Part shown: positions 1-11,149 of the stretch, piece after piece | Numbering within the stretch: position 1 is the first letter of the stretch | How the letters are laid out: each line of letters opens with the position of its first letter | NCBI RefSeq assembly: GCF_010183535.1 | Contig: NC_071333.1 | Span: forward strand, 6,446,587 to 6,510,586 | DNA: 64,000 bases | Source of the DNA: Caenorhabditis remanei | Lineage: Eukaryota > Nematoda > Chromadorea > Rhabditida > Rhabditidae | Direction: 5' to 3' | Notes under the pieces: generated by a model | Databases searched by the model: none | What the model saw: the letters and a program-made list of their open reading frames with translations, nothing else | What the model was told of the DNA's origin: nothing | Made by a program: the position numbers and the translations under genes

Positions 1-1896
1 TGCGACCAGGTAGTAAGAACTAGAGTACTCAAGTAGGCAAATGAAACATGCATTCTCAATTAGATGTGAGAATCCTGAGCACGCATGTTCTATGACAAAA
101 GTAGGTCTCGAGCCGACTTTGAACTTTTAGACAAAATTAGTGAACCGGAAATAGAAAGGGTAGTGAGCAGAGACTATTTTCAAATATATTCTGGGCCAAA
201 GAAGCTACGAACAGCTGAGCGACGGGTGAAAAATTTTGCAACTTCTAGATTGTACTTGTTTCAGATTTATTTTTGATCTGAACATGTGTTTGTAAAATAT
301 AAAATATGAAAGATTGCAAATGCATTGTTATCCGCCATCCTCACTGCGGTTGATCAGTTGGGTATCGGACAAGACAAGAAGACAATTGTGTGTAACATGT
401 TTTAAATTTTTGGACGACAACTCGACTCATCGAGCTATTGAGAAAAGAGGTGGAAGGGGGAGAATCTCTGTCGTTTTCTACTCTCAATGGTGTAGGTTTA
501 GTTTTAATGGGCCGGAAAAATAAGTCGAAACATTTTTGGGGGGTAAAGGGGCGAAAAGAAGAAGATGCAAGTGGTTTGGTGACAACCAAAGTAAAAGTGC
601 AGTTTAATTATGTGGACTGGGACATGTGGACGAAACGTTTTTCAGTGTGTATGTATTTCCATTTCTATTTCTATCTATTTCCGCACACCTACTAAGTAGC
701 CAATATCCTATCTTCGTTGGGTATATGTTTCACTCGAAATTGAAGTGGACTTCGATCTAGAAGACGGAAAAAAGTGTTAGATAGAAAGATGTGTGAAACG
801 TTTTGAATATGCATAGAGCATCTTCACCCACGTTTGTCGCGGGGGGTCCAAAGTTGTTCGGGCGCCAAAATTATGAATTTTTTTCACTCATACACTTTTT
901 GGAGCGGAAGAACAACTTGATGTGCACATTTTGTAAGGAGAAAGAAAACATCTCCCCTTTTGATCAAGTTTGGCAAAAAACAAAAGAATAATAAGTATCC
1001 GAAATTGAGGTTTTTGAAAGATTTTGTTCCCCAAAATTGATCTTAATAAAAACAATGAAAAGTGTGTAAATTAGATATCGGTGATATTACTACAAATAAA
1101 TCGATAAATATATGTATTAGTTTGAAAAAACATAATTAATGAATGATATATTTTTCAAAAAACCATTAAGGTTTTTCCTTGTTGAAGGAGTTGTCAAACT
1201 CAATAACGATAGATCTATTAATCTTTGCTATATTGATAAAAGATGAATTAACGAATTACAATGAATCTACATATTGAGAATAAAGTTCAAAATTATTTTT
1301 TATCTAGAAAATATTCTGCAAATATCAAGTTAGCTTACTTGTTTAGTTGATATATAAACTTTAGAAAAAAATCAATCTTCTTCTATAACTTCTCACCCTA
1401 ACTTCTTTTTTAATCATAGTCAGAGTTATAATAGAACAAGTTCTCTGTTTACAAGGGAAAAATTCAAAGTCATATGCTGATTGCGCCCACTCGAAGGTGT
1501 TATGTGAGAATGTGAGGTTTTGTCTTCGCTCTCACATCCAGGCAACTAAAATTACAACAAATAGCATCCCAATGAGACACAAATAAATCAAATGACACGA
1601 AATGTCGATAAGACGTCGGCTCTCGCGAGGTGGGATATCTTTTGATTGTGTTCTTTTCTGTTGATGTTGACTATCAAGAAGACTTTAAAATTTATCAGGT
1701 TCAGAATAGGTAAGTATTGAATAGAGGGGTTGTGAAATGATATAGTTGTCAGTTTGAGTTTTGAATTCTTCAATTTTCCTCTAAATATTTGGATGGTCAG
1801 TAGCTTCCCTACGCGTTCCGCTTTCTTTCCCTCAGGCATTTTAACATTTTTCTTCCTGCTATTCTACAGATTTTCATAATAAATAATGAAACTCAC
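1..1896. other. Probable intron and flanking sequence, no convincing gene
   Basis: The short open frames here have no flanking splice signals and no recognisable domains. The stretch is probably intronic to the minus-strand gene whose common exon begins just to the right. Confidence 0.4.
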
Positions 1897-4800
1897 TTCC
1901 AAGTTTATTCCAGAACTTGCATGAGCCATTCCACGTTTTCGAACGCTTCTGTGTCTGGAAAAAAGATTATGAGATTAGAGCAATAAGAGTTTTAAAGAAA
2001 GAATTTTCAACCCTCTCTGATTAAAATTTAAATTTTCAAATATCGAACACAGTACACACACATATCACCTTCCACATCACTTATTCAATGTAAAACAAAT
2101 ATAACATACTTATAAAAAAACATGCAACACTATACCTTCGAAATGATTTCCGGACAGTCCGGAAGAAAGAAGTAGGTGAAGACGAAGCAAGCATGGTTAA
2201 ATGTCAACAAGTAGTAAGTGTGGTAGTATCAGAACACGAATAGGACAATGGGAGTGTGAGAGTAGAATGTCCCAACAATTACATTCAATTGATGAGCTTC
2301 TTTATAGTGAGAATCCTCAAAAGGAAGTGCCGATTTGGTAATTGTATGTCCGTCAAAACCGACTTCTTGGCGACGAAAGAATCTTTTTCTCTTTCTCCTT
2401 CTCCTTCTCCTCTTTTACTCCAAATGAATAATTGGTATTGCCTTAAGAGTTCTTTTTTGTCTCTTTATGTGGCTTTCCAACTTTTTTTCATTGGTTGAAT
2501 TGGTCCTGAGAGTGCGGTATACTTTACTTTAGACAGGAAATACTAAAAAAATTGGCCCCTGGCAGTGGTATCCCGACTTGTTACTGGTGTCGGTGCAGAT
2601 ATGGAAATGAGTGGGGGACTTGGTAAAAAGTTGAAGGACGACTGAGACGGAGCCACTTGATCGAGTCTCGGTTTCGTTAGCACAAGTTGAGTGCCCAAAT
2701 TAGTATGCGGTGGGGCTGAGGGCGAGCACTGAGATTAAGTCGTTGATTGAATAATACTCTGTGATTCTTGAAGCACTTCACAGCTTGGAATCCTAGCACT
2801 GGAATAGAGAAATGAAGTGAAATGAGAGGATTGAAGAAATGTCTTAAGTAAAATAATTTTATTGCTGTGTGGCTACTGTTTCTGGTTTGCAAAAATGCTA
2901 TTTGGCTTGTATGATGTAACGAAAATTTAGTTAAACTTTGATTCTAATAGTTATGACCATTTTAGAGTGGGACCTATTAAAGTAAACTATTGAATTTTGA
3001 AAACCTAATACTGAAACCACAAATGATTAAGTTTGCAAAATGAAAGTCTTTGCAAAATGAAAGTTTTCGAATTTTTCAAAGACTCAATGTGAACTATCTA
3101 TTGTTCCGAAAATTCTCAGAGGAGTTATGAACTGAAATGTTAATATCACGTTTTCATCATTAATAATTGTTTTCGCTAAAATCTAGAGTTGGAAAAATGT
3201 AAATATGTTTCAAATCTGTCAATCAGATTTCAATCAAAGTAAATTCAAGTAAGTTTCAGATCCCAAGCCAGAAAAGTATTTTGCAGTTGAAAAGTTGGGA
3301 ATATCAGGATGACTACAAGAATTCATTATACAACGTCATCAAAACAATATAATTCCGCGTGTTTCCAACTTGGAACACTGAAAGATACGGCTCTGATGAG
3401 ACCTCAGAAAGAAAAAGCAAAAAGGAAATGAGAAATAACAAGGCAACGCCTAGTACCCAGTCTCCTTTCCTTGTTTCTGCCGTCTAATATGTATAAGGTG
3501 TGTATGCATACCGCTCATTACGCACCACAACTCGTCACTGATTTCGAGTCGAGCTGATGTAGAATGTTGAGCATTCAGGCGCAAGAGAAATTAGAGAAGA
3601 ATATGGGGGACGTGACTAAAAATCCGGCTGGCGGACGCTGGAGCACTCCGGGTCCACATCAGTTTCTTTGGAGCTATACCGATTAAACATGTACATACAC
3701 AATCGATGGAAGACGCTGGAGGTCAAAAGAGGGATGTACAGAAATAGTGCTTCTTTTGTTTAGAAATGACGATGTGCACAAATGAGCCGAAAGGCGTCTG
3801 GGAAAACGAAGGGTGTGAAGTTACTCATTACACCTCCGGGAATTGCACTTCCCATCATCGCCTTTTTTGTTGACGGAGTAAGTTTTGACGTATTTTAGTG
3901 TGAGCCGGTTTTTGTTCTCTTTGTTCCTGTTTTTCGTGGAATATCAGGAAATGAAACTTTTCGAAATTCCATGCATACGAACTATGCACAGAAAATAATG
4001 GAATGTGCAACCACACGTTTTCATACATACATCTGCAAACAAAAGGCATGCAAAAAAAGAATGATATTCACATAGCAATGAGCAAGGAGAAAAACGAGAT
4101 TTTCAAAAAAAAAAGGTGTGAGAAAACATGAATTGGAAAATGGGAAAAATTGAGACAGATAGGACAAAGTAATTTCAAGAGTAAGGGGAAAATGCTATGA
4201 AACGTAACAAGATATCTTCTAAAGTTTCGTGAGAATCAGAGAAAGTCTGAGAAAAAAAGACACCGGAAAGATTTTTAATAGTTTTTCGAAGTTTGTCGTA
4301 AAATTGAGTTTAGGAACACATTTCAGGCATCAAAAAGCTTATTTTAAAAGAATGGAACCAATATGAAACAGTATTGAAACAGACAGTGGTTTTAGCTAGA
4401 TCTCGTTTAAAGACACTCGCATTCCAACACTGCTTAAATTATTCTTTGAAGGCTGCCTAGTTGAAAAAATGTTCCGTTTTTTCAATGCATACGTTTTTTT
4501 CAAAAGTTCAAGAAGCTTAAGATCCTCCTCCTTCTAGTGTTAGTGATCCTTGGTTAGCGAAGATGTAAATTGAAATTTACACTCTAGAAAACACTGCCAA
4601 AATAACATTTTTCCAACTTACCTCCTATCTTTGGTAAACCCGGTAACTGTCAGTAAATCCTTCATGGTTAGATTTTCTCGACAGTTTGAAATCAGAAGAG
4701 TAGTAGTCACGAATATGTTTCTAGCTTTTTTCCTGCACCACTGATCCCGAGGGGTCAGATTCTTCTAGATTCCCAAAAGGTCAGTCAAGCAGAACCGTGG

Positions 4801-5265
4801 TCAAAACTTGTCAAAAAGTTTTTGGCGGAAAAATTATCTTTTTTGTGAAGCAAATGATATCTAGGTGCGATTGTCGCGTGTGTAGTGCTCAATGACACGC
4901 AGTTTATTACAATCATAGGCTGGGATGAAAGAAAAAAATGTTCTGCGAAACGGGTGTCAGTGGTTTGACATATGAAGTTAGAAAAAAAGATGATAATGAT
5001 TGAGAGGTAGCTTCAATCGCAACATTTTCTGCAAGACGTCATGGGAATGACTCTTTTGCTGAGAGACTCTGTTTTGACTGCTACTACTGCATTTGTCTTT
5101 TTGATTCAATTGTCCCTCTCACCAAATATTTCCTTTATTGCATGTTCTAGCATTCTAACATGCTCTAATAAACAATTATACTCACTTTTGGAGCAATCGG
5201 TGACTTGGCGATGGCGACGGTGAATTTTCTCCACGCATCGATGCATCTGGGGTCGGGGTGTCCAT
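1897..5265 (-). CDS. 5' part of an unidentified gene with three alternative first exons (partial, runs off left edge)
   Basis: A minus-strand exon at 1954-1897 is framed by a TTTTTTCCAG acceptor and a GTGAGT donor. It encodes HRSVRKRGMAHASSGINLE, preceded by a codon completed from the upstream exon. Three upstream candidate first exons each contain an ATG and end in codon phase 2, which is what this exon needs: 5265-5186 (starts MDTPTPDASMRGENSPSPSP, donor GTGAGT), 4665-4622 (MKDLLTVTGFTKDR, donor GTAAGT) and 2194-2136 (MLASSSPTSFFRTVRKSFR, donor GTATAG). The shared phase argues for alternative promoters feeding one basic, Ser/Arg-rich region. I do not recognise the family. The common exon ends in phase 0 and no convincing next exon is visible in 1-1890, so the gene continues leftward through an intron of at least 1.9 kb. 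The exon structure is fairly secure; the function is unknown. Confidence 0.55.
2195..4621. other. Probable intron and alternative-promoter region
   Basis: This lies between candidate first exons of the minus-strand gene. It includes a pyrimidine-rich CTTCTC-type run near 2385-2417. No other coding exon was found on either strand. Confidence 0.35.
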
Positions 5266-5590
5266 TCCTGAAAATAATTATTGGTACGAATTTTTCAAAC
5301 CAGGGGGAGTTTTAATAACAAAATAAAGTAAGTAATCTGGAAAATCTATAGATATGAAAGGGATACTATCAGGAACAATACATGACGGTATGTGTTTTAT
5401 TAGTTTTCATGGTTCAGTGATTCTCAGAAGGAAATTGAAACTCTGTTGATGCAAACATCCTGTGAACTCTATTTTCTGAATTTCTAAGTCTAAACTTAGC
5501 AAAAGCACCATTTCAAAAACTATAAAACTTGTGGTTTGCCTTGCCATTATATTATTTTCTTCTAAACGGTTATATTACTTTCAAATTGGA

Positions 5591-7042
5591 ATGACATTCG
5601 AAGGACCCAAATTTGAGAGCTCACTAACATCTACGATTCTCGGTTCAGCCGAAACGCCGTCCAATATTTTCTTACATGTGAATCCCGCAGTAAGTCTTCT
5701 TTTGCCAAATTATCCGGAAACAAATTGGTAGACCTCCCAGTTTTCCCCCTCGTCGTTCTTTTTTCTCAGTGTGAAGGGCTAATTAGATGTAACGAGGAAA
5801 TGAGGGAGGAGGAAGAATCAATAGGAGAACGCCAGATTTTTTTTTCTAAACAAGTTTTTTGAGAAAGAAAAGAACAGAATTCAAAAAAAACAGTTACTCA
5901 TTTTCATAAATGTAAAACACTTGCACATTTGTCAGGAAGAAACAAGCACGAAACAAGAAGGCGAGACAAATGTCACATTTGAAAGTATTGTCGAAAGCGC
6001 TGAAGACGATCACATGGAGAGTGAGCATCAACTACAGCTTATTCTTGATTGTATACTACCGCCTAGGTGAGTTACCTGGTAATTTAATAAATTATCTGCT
6101 TGGCGTGTGAGGAGAACGAAAACAACGTGGCTGAACGAAACACATATTTTATAGAGTTTACGAACAGAACGGAAAACTATGGAAACAACAAGCGTCGCTT
6201 CATCCCGCAACTAGATTGGACATGGTGAGAGAACCGCATAAAAAACTTTGTATACAATTGAAATTGAAGATAAATCTCGAGGAAAAACTAGAGAGCGAAT
6301 TGAAAGACAGAGGTGCTAAACCATTCGGAATATGTCCCATCCGACGAGATCTCTACGGCCAGTTTTTTGGTGAGTCCCTTTTCCCAAACGTTTAGCGCTT
6401 AATGATCCCTTTCGGAGGAAGGACAGGTGTTTGTATCATTCTCATTCCAGATGAACTAATCCGTCAAGTCAGTGTGTCTTGTGCAGAACGAGGTCTTTTA
6501 TTGGTTCGTGTTCGTGATGAGATTCGGATGACGTTTGCAACTTACCAAAATGTTCTTGAATCGGCTATTGCTTATGGTGAACTTAATCACTGCACCACAA
6601 TTCAATTCATATTTCATTCCAGGCGTTCGCAAGGCATTATTTATTGAGAATGAGCAAACCAGAGCAACAACGGAGTGGAAAGTGCAGAAAGAGAAAAACA
6701 AAGAGCTTCTTTTGAAGGTGAGAACAAAAATAAATGGAAAACCATTAGAAATCCTAATGAGAAAATAGCGATTACACCATGTACAACGGATGTTGCAGAT
6801 CGCCCAATTAGAGAAAAAATTGGCAACGGATAAAATTGTAAGCGAGGAGGAATTGGAAATTGTTGAGCAACGAATGAAGGATACCAATGAGCGTCTTGTG
6901 GAGGCTAATCGCATCTTGAAGGTTGATCTTTCGCAAAGATAGTCGAAGAGAGAAAAACTAATTGTTTCAGAATCAGCTTCAATCAATTCTTCAAATGGAT
7001 GATATGTCGCATGTGAAAGTTGGTGATACATTGGCACAGTAA
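5591..7042 (+). CDS. Axonemal dynein light intermediate polypeptide (DNALI1/p28) homologue
   Basis: Seven exons join in frame: 5591-5689, 5936-6066, 6155-6369, 6451-6576, 6623-6717, 6799-6921 and 6971-7042, giving 286 residues. The middle of the protein matches the DNALI1/p28 family closely: LILDCILPPR, then GICPIRRDLYGQFFDELIRQ, CAERGLLLVRVRDEIRMT, YQNVLESAIAYGVRKAL, followed by a charged coiled-coil tail. In other eukaryotes p28 binds inner-arm dynein heavy chains of motile axonemes. The first 75 or so residues are Ser/Thr-rich and not conserved. Exon 6 could instead begin at 6769 (acceptor AAAATAG), adding 10 in-frame residues; I preferred the TTGCAG acceptor. No clear acceptor precedes the ATG, so the 5' UTR is undefined. 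The gene ends 60 nt before the stop of the convergent minus-strand gene. Confidence 0.85.
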
Positions 7043-7101
7043 CAATCCTTTACTTTTTAAACTCATTATATGGTCAAAAATTTGAGTAATGAAACATGAA
7101 A

Positions 7102-8038
7102 TTACATATTTGTATAGTAATAATTGATTTTTCCTTGAAGTTCATCGGTGAATGGAATGGAACCACAGAGAAAACTGTTATCTTCATAAGTGGGAGACTT
7201 CGAAAATTCTTGTTCGTTCCAAAAGCTGTTCTTGAATTGGATTTTTATACTGTTAAACCAAACTCTATCGAGAGTCGGGAGAAGGTATTGGTAGACCAGC
7301 TGAAAGTTCCACAAATGTACTTTACTGCACTAGGCTTTCAATCTCTTTGAACTCACCATTTCATGGATCCTGTGATCAATTGGAGCATTACTCGTGATTC
7401 CGAAGTGGATTGCCCGAGCCAAGTACTTTCTCGTCTAAATCATTTTTCGTCGAAATTTTTTTTGTTACATTGCTTTTCTTTCAACTCACAAACTCCGATT
7501 TGTCATAAACTTTCTGCAAAAAAGTGAAAGCAAGGCAGTCGAGGTTGTCACGTGTCAAATTATAAACACTTGGCCAAATGTTCTGCAAGTTCAGAAAAAA
7601 GTTGATTTTTGCACTCAAAAGAATCAAAACTCACATCTTGATCACACCCGAATGGTCGGAAAGCAAAGTACACCACTGACATCAGTTTTTCAGTGGCGTT
7701 CACCAACCCGTCATCGTTCTCGAAATCAATGATTTGCTCTGTGAAAATCTGTTTGGCGTAGTCGGGAACAGAAGTATCCAGAGTTAAAAGTTCTTCCTCG
7801 TCAACCTCCTTCTTTGAGTTCTCCGTTAGTTGATACGCTTTCTGAGTTAGGTAGTGAGGAATTTGAATCTGCTCAATCAATCGTTGTAGCCAATATTCAT
7901 CGACAACTGAAACAATCTAGCTCAAGAAGAACTATACTATTCTCTGAAATCCTTACGATTTTCATCTCCGGATCCTTCAAAAGATTGAAAGTGTCCTCCA
8001 GAGAGAATCGACAAAAAACACAGCAGTTCGAGTAACAT
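7102..8038 (-). CDS. Secreted protein of unknown family, 240 aa
   Basis: Five exons join in phase: 8038-7957, 7906-7635, 7582-7490, 7434-7357 and 7299-7102. All introns are about 50 nt with GT..AG borders. The product starts with a hydrophobic leader (MLLELLCFLSILSGG), then Ser/Glu-rich sequence and a mostly helical, acidic body. Few cysteines follow the leader (FGCDQD, NLDCLAF, LCGSIP), and N-glycosylation sequons occur at NAT and NLT. No transmembrane segment is seen after the leader. I do not recognise the family; it resembles many small nematode-specific secreted proteins. The open frame through five small exons makes the structure reliable even though the function is unknown. Confidence 0.75.
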
Positions 8039-8713
8039 GGAAAATTGAGAATGAGAAGAAGAGAAAGCGTCAGATGTGAGCTCAGTGTAATGACACTTGC
8101 GAGTAAATTTTAGTTTACATTATCTGGCACCACCCTCTTTCTCCCTCCTGACTCATCTCGGTTCTTCTTTTGAACGCAAAACGAACTTTCAGTGTAAACT
8201 CATTTTCAAGAAAAAGCAGTTTGGAAGTTGAGGAATGTGAACCTTTTGATTCTGCATTCTTTCAGGATACAACTTTAGTCAGAAAAGAAACAGAATTGTA
8301 CAGTTATTGAGAAAACTAGAGAACAAAAATGTAGCTCTATCCTGAAAATACAGAAGTTTACAAAATACGCAGAAATTTACATTAAAAGGAACGATGTCTT
8401 CATTTAATTTGGTACTGTTCATACTTTAAGTCTCAAAACCCGCGCATTCTTACTCCTGGTTAGACAATCTTGTTGCTCACAATCCAATACATACGATACC
8501 CGATATACCTCCTATTTTCCCTTCCTCAGGTAATGTTAAACTCATCAACTCTAAACATCGCACAATTGAATTTTTCTGTTGAGTAGATGAATCAACCGTT
8601 TGAACTAGGCTTCATATAGCAGTAAGAGTTGATGAACTCCCTGGAAACAATTTTCCGCTAATAATACACAACATCAGAAATCAAATAAAAAAGGAAATGA
8701 AAACTTCCACATT

Positions 8714-9828
8714 CTATTGGAATGTGAGCATCACTCTATCGCCTTTCCCGCTTTGGAAGTTGACAGTGACCATTCTTCCGTCTTGTCTTCTGAATTGGTA
8801 AACATCTGCGTACGTGTTGTCTCTGCAAAATGAAACAGTTGAGTAGATATTTATAATATTTTCGAAAAAGGAAACAAAAAAAAACTCACACCACAACGTT
8901 GATTGATTCCAACTTGAATAATTCGTTTCGATATTTTCTTTTACATCCTTCCTGGCAATTCATAGACATAGTTTTCGTTTGTTCTAATCCACCATTAGCC
9001 CAGGCATTTATGCAAGCAGCAAGTCCTTCTGGACTGATGATGAAGTAGTTGTCTGGCTTCCTCAAATTGTATGGAGCCTCTTTTCCAATGCGAAGATTTG
9101 TGCAGCTCATCTCCAAGAGCGATTCTGGAGCAATCCAGCCACTGGTGGGTAGATCCACAAATGAATATTTAAGTGAAATCTTTACTGGTTCCAGAGATAT
9201 CACAGTTGTATCCAGTTGTAGGTGTTCAATGTTTTTCTTCTCCATCAGAATGTCGACCTCCTCGACGGTCAGTTCTGGGCAAACCAGTTTGAACAGATTG
9301 AATCTGCTCATATAACTCCCAATGAAACCAAAATGGATGTTTGAATCGAAGTTGAACTCCCTGATCTTGAAAAGCCGAATGAGGAAATAGCTGAGATTTT
9401 TAAGCATTTCATGTTTCTCAGCCTGGGATTCTCCACATGCGATGAAGAAAACACGTTGACGACGGTAGAATTTGGTCGCCAGAAATCCAATTCTGTCCTC
9501 ATTGTTTCTTTCGGGAGGAGAGAGCCGGAAGACAATCTTTTCCGTGTTTGGGATGTCAGGGAGAATGTTGATGGCGTAATGGCCAGGTGCTCTCACCAGC
9601 CATTTGAGGTTTGCTTGAATTTTGAGCAACTTCGCAGTGATGTGGATGTGTGGGAACTTCAAGGACAGATCGATTCTAAAAAAATTACCCTCTCGAACTT
9701 TAATGTAATTTAATCTCTTAACACACTTACATGTCTATCAAGTCCAGTTTTGCGAGAATCGGCTCCAGGACAACTGATGGGAGAACAACAACTCTCTGGT
9801 TGAGCTCCTTTTGCTCTGACTCCGACAT
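8714..9828 (-). CDS. F-box / FBA-type (nematode fbxb-like) protein
   Basis: Three exons (9828-9731, 9675-8890, 8822-8714) encode 330 residues. The N-terminus has a short F-box-like stretch (VVLPSVVLEPILAKLDLIDM). It is followed by a long region with the pattern of the nematode F-box-associated domain type 2: a hydrophobic W..PESLLEMSC segment, then EGLAACINAWANGG, the usual 'W.nGg' end motif. F-box proteins recruit targets to SCF ubiquitin ligases through Skp1-like proteins, and this family is hugely expanded in Caenorhabditis. The F-box is weak, so Skp1 binding is inferred. No other fbx gene is visible in the window. Confidence 0.7.
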
Positions 9829-11149
9829 TTGATGATCTGAAAATATACATTTTCAAAAAATGTTGAGTGCATTGTTTAGAAAAGCCAAGTTTAAGTGAAC
9901 AAGAAAAAGAAATACAAAATTAAAACGAATAATCAATGTCAGAACGCCAAATAGGAAAAGCCAGAGCCGTGAAATGAAGCATGCGCACAGCAGAGCACGT
10001 TTGCATCGCTCTTTGGAAAATCTCTCTGCTGCTGCCCTTTTTAATACATCCGATTTCGCAATTTGATATGATATGTTTTAGATAATGAGAAGAACTTGTG
10101 TTTTAAAGAGAACGAGGTTAATTTTGATTTGCTAGATATGTATAACAACTCAAAATTGAGTTAATTGTTTGCAATGATGAGGAATCTTGTTTCAAGAAAC
10201 TTCCATCTTTTATAATTACAATAACTTTAATTTTAAAAATAGAAAACAAACATCCAACAGTCTTCTAACAAGACTTCTGATAACTATATGCATAAAACAG
10301 AAAATTCAGATGTATGGGGTTTGGAAAAGGGTTTCCCATTTTTCATCTTGCTATTCCTTCCTTACTTTGACTGCTAGAGGATTAGCAATTTCAAAATAGA
10401 TAAATCCATATTATCGCATAGATGGAAACAATGTTTGCTGGTTGATCTAATAATTATTTTATAAACGTCGAGGTTTATTTCTATTAGTTTCAATTCACAT
10501 CTGTACATATTTAGTAAAATAGAAATCAATATAAAAAACTCAGAAATTTATAAAAATGTAATACATTCAACAGTCAGAGCCTCATGTACTTTTTTAGAAC
10601 AACTTGCTTTTTGGAAATAAAATTGTACAAATATGTGGAAAATAGAAAACAGAAATTTTTTTGAAAAGTAGATCAAAAATGCTTTTAATATTCAAAAGCC
10701 TTCTAATGAGGTATGTACGTTTTCCGATCGAATGATTCAACTTGCATGGTTGAGAAACTTTTTCGAAATAATTGGGCTCAATATCTATTCTGAACAGACG
10801 TTTAAAACCAAAAGAAACTTGTTGTACACTTAATCTAATCGAACAACTATTTACTTTCGTGAAGTTAATAAATAAAATATATTTTGAATCTTGTAGATAA
10901 ATACTAATGATTCTTGATATTGCATGTCCTATAAAGCATTAATTTTATCATATGTAAACAAATTAACTTTTTATTATAACCGAGATTTCAATGATGGATT
11001 TAATTATGTTGCTTCAATTTTGAAAAGAGATCAATCAGGAAAAAACACATCGAAAAATTATGTCAATTATTATGAGCTAATTAAAATGAACACGGTAAAA
11101 CATTGTGGATTCTCATATACAATTTACACTGTGTTTGGAAACAATGAAA
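9829..11149. other. Intergenic, no gene seen
   Basis: Upstream region of the F-box gene and downstream flank of the large low-complexity gene. It is very AT-rich, with only short chance open frames and no splice-framed exon on either strand. Confidence 0.5.

Noticed and set aside
6498..7037. 179-residue open frame on the minus strand
   Set aside because: It is the antisense of the dynein p28 exons and introns, has no splice context and resembles no family.
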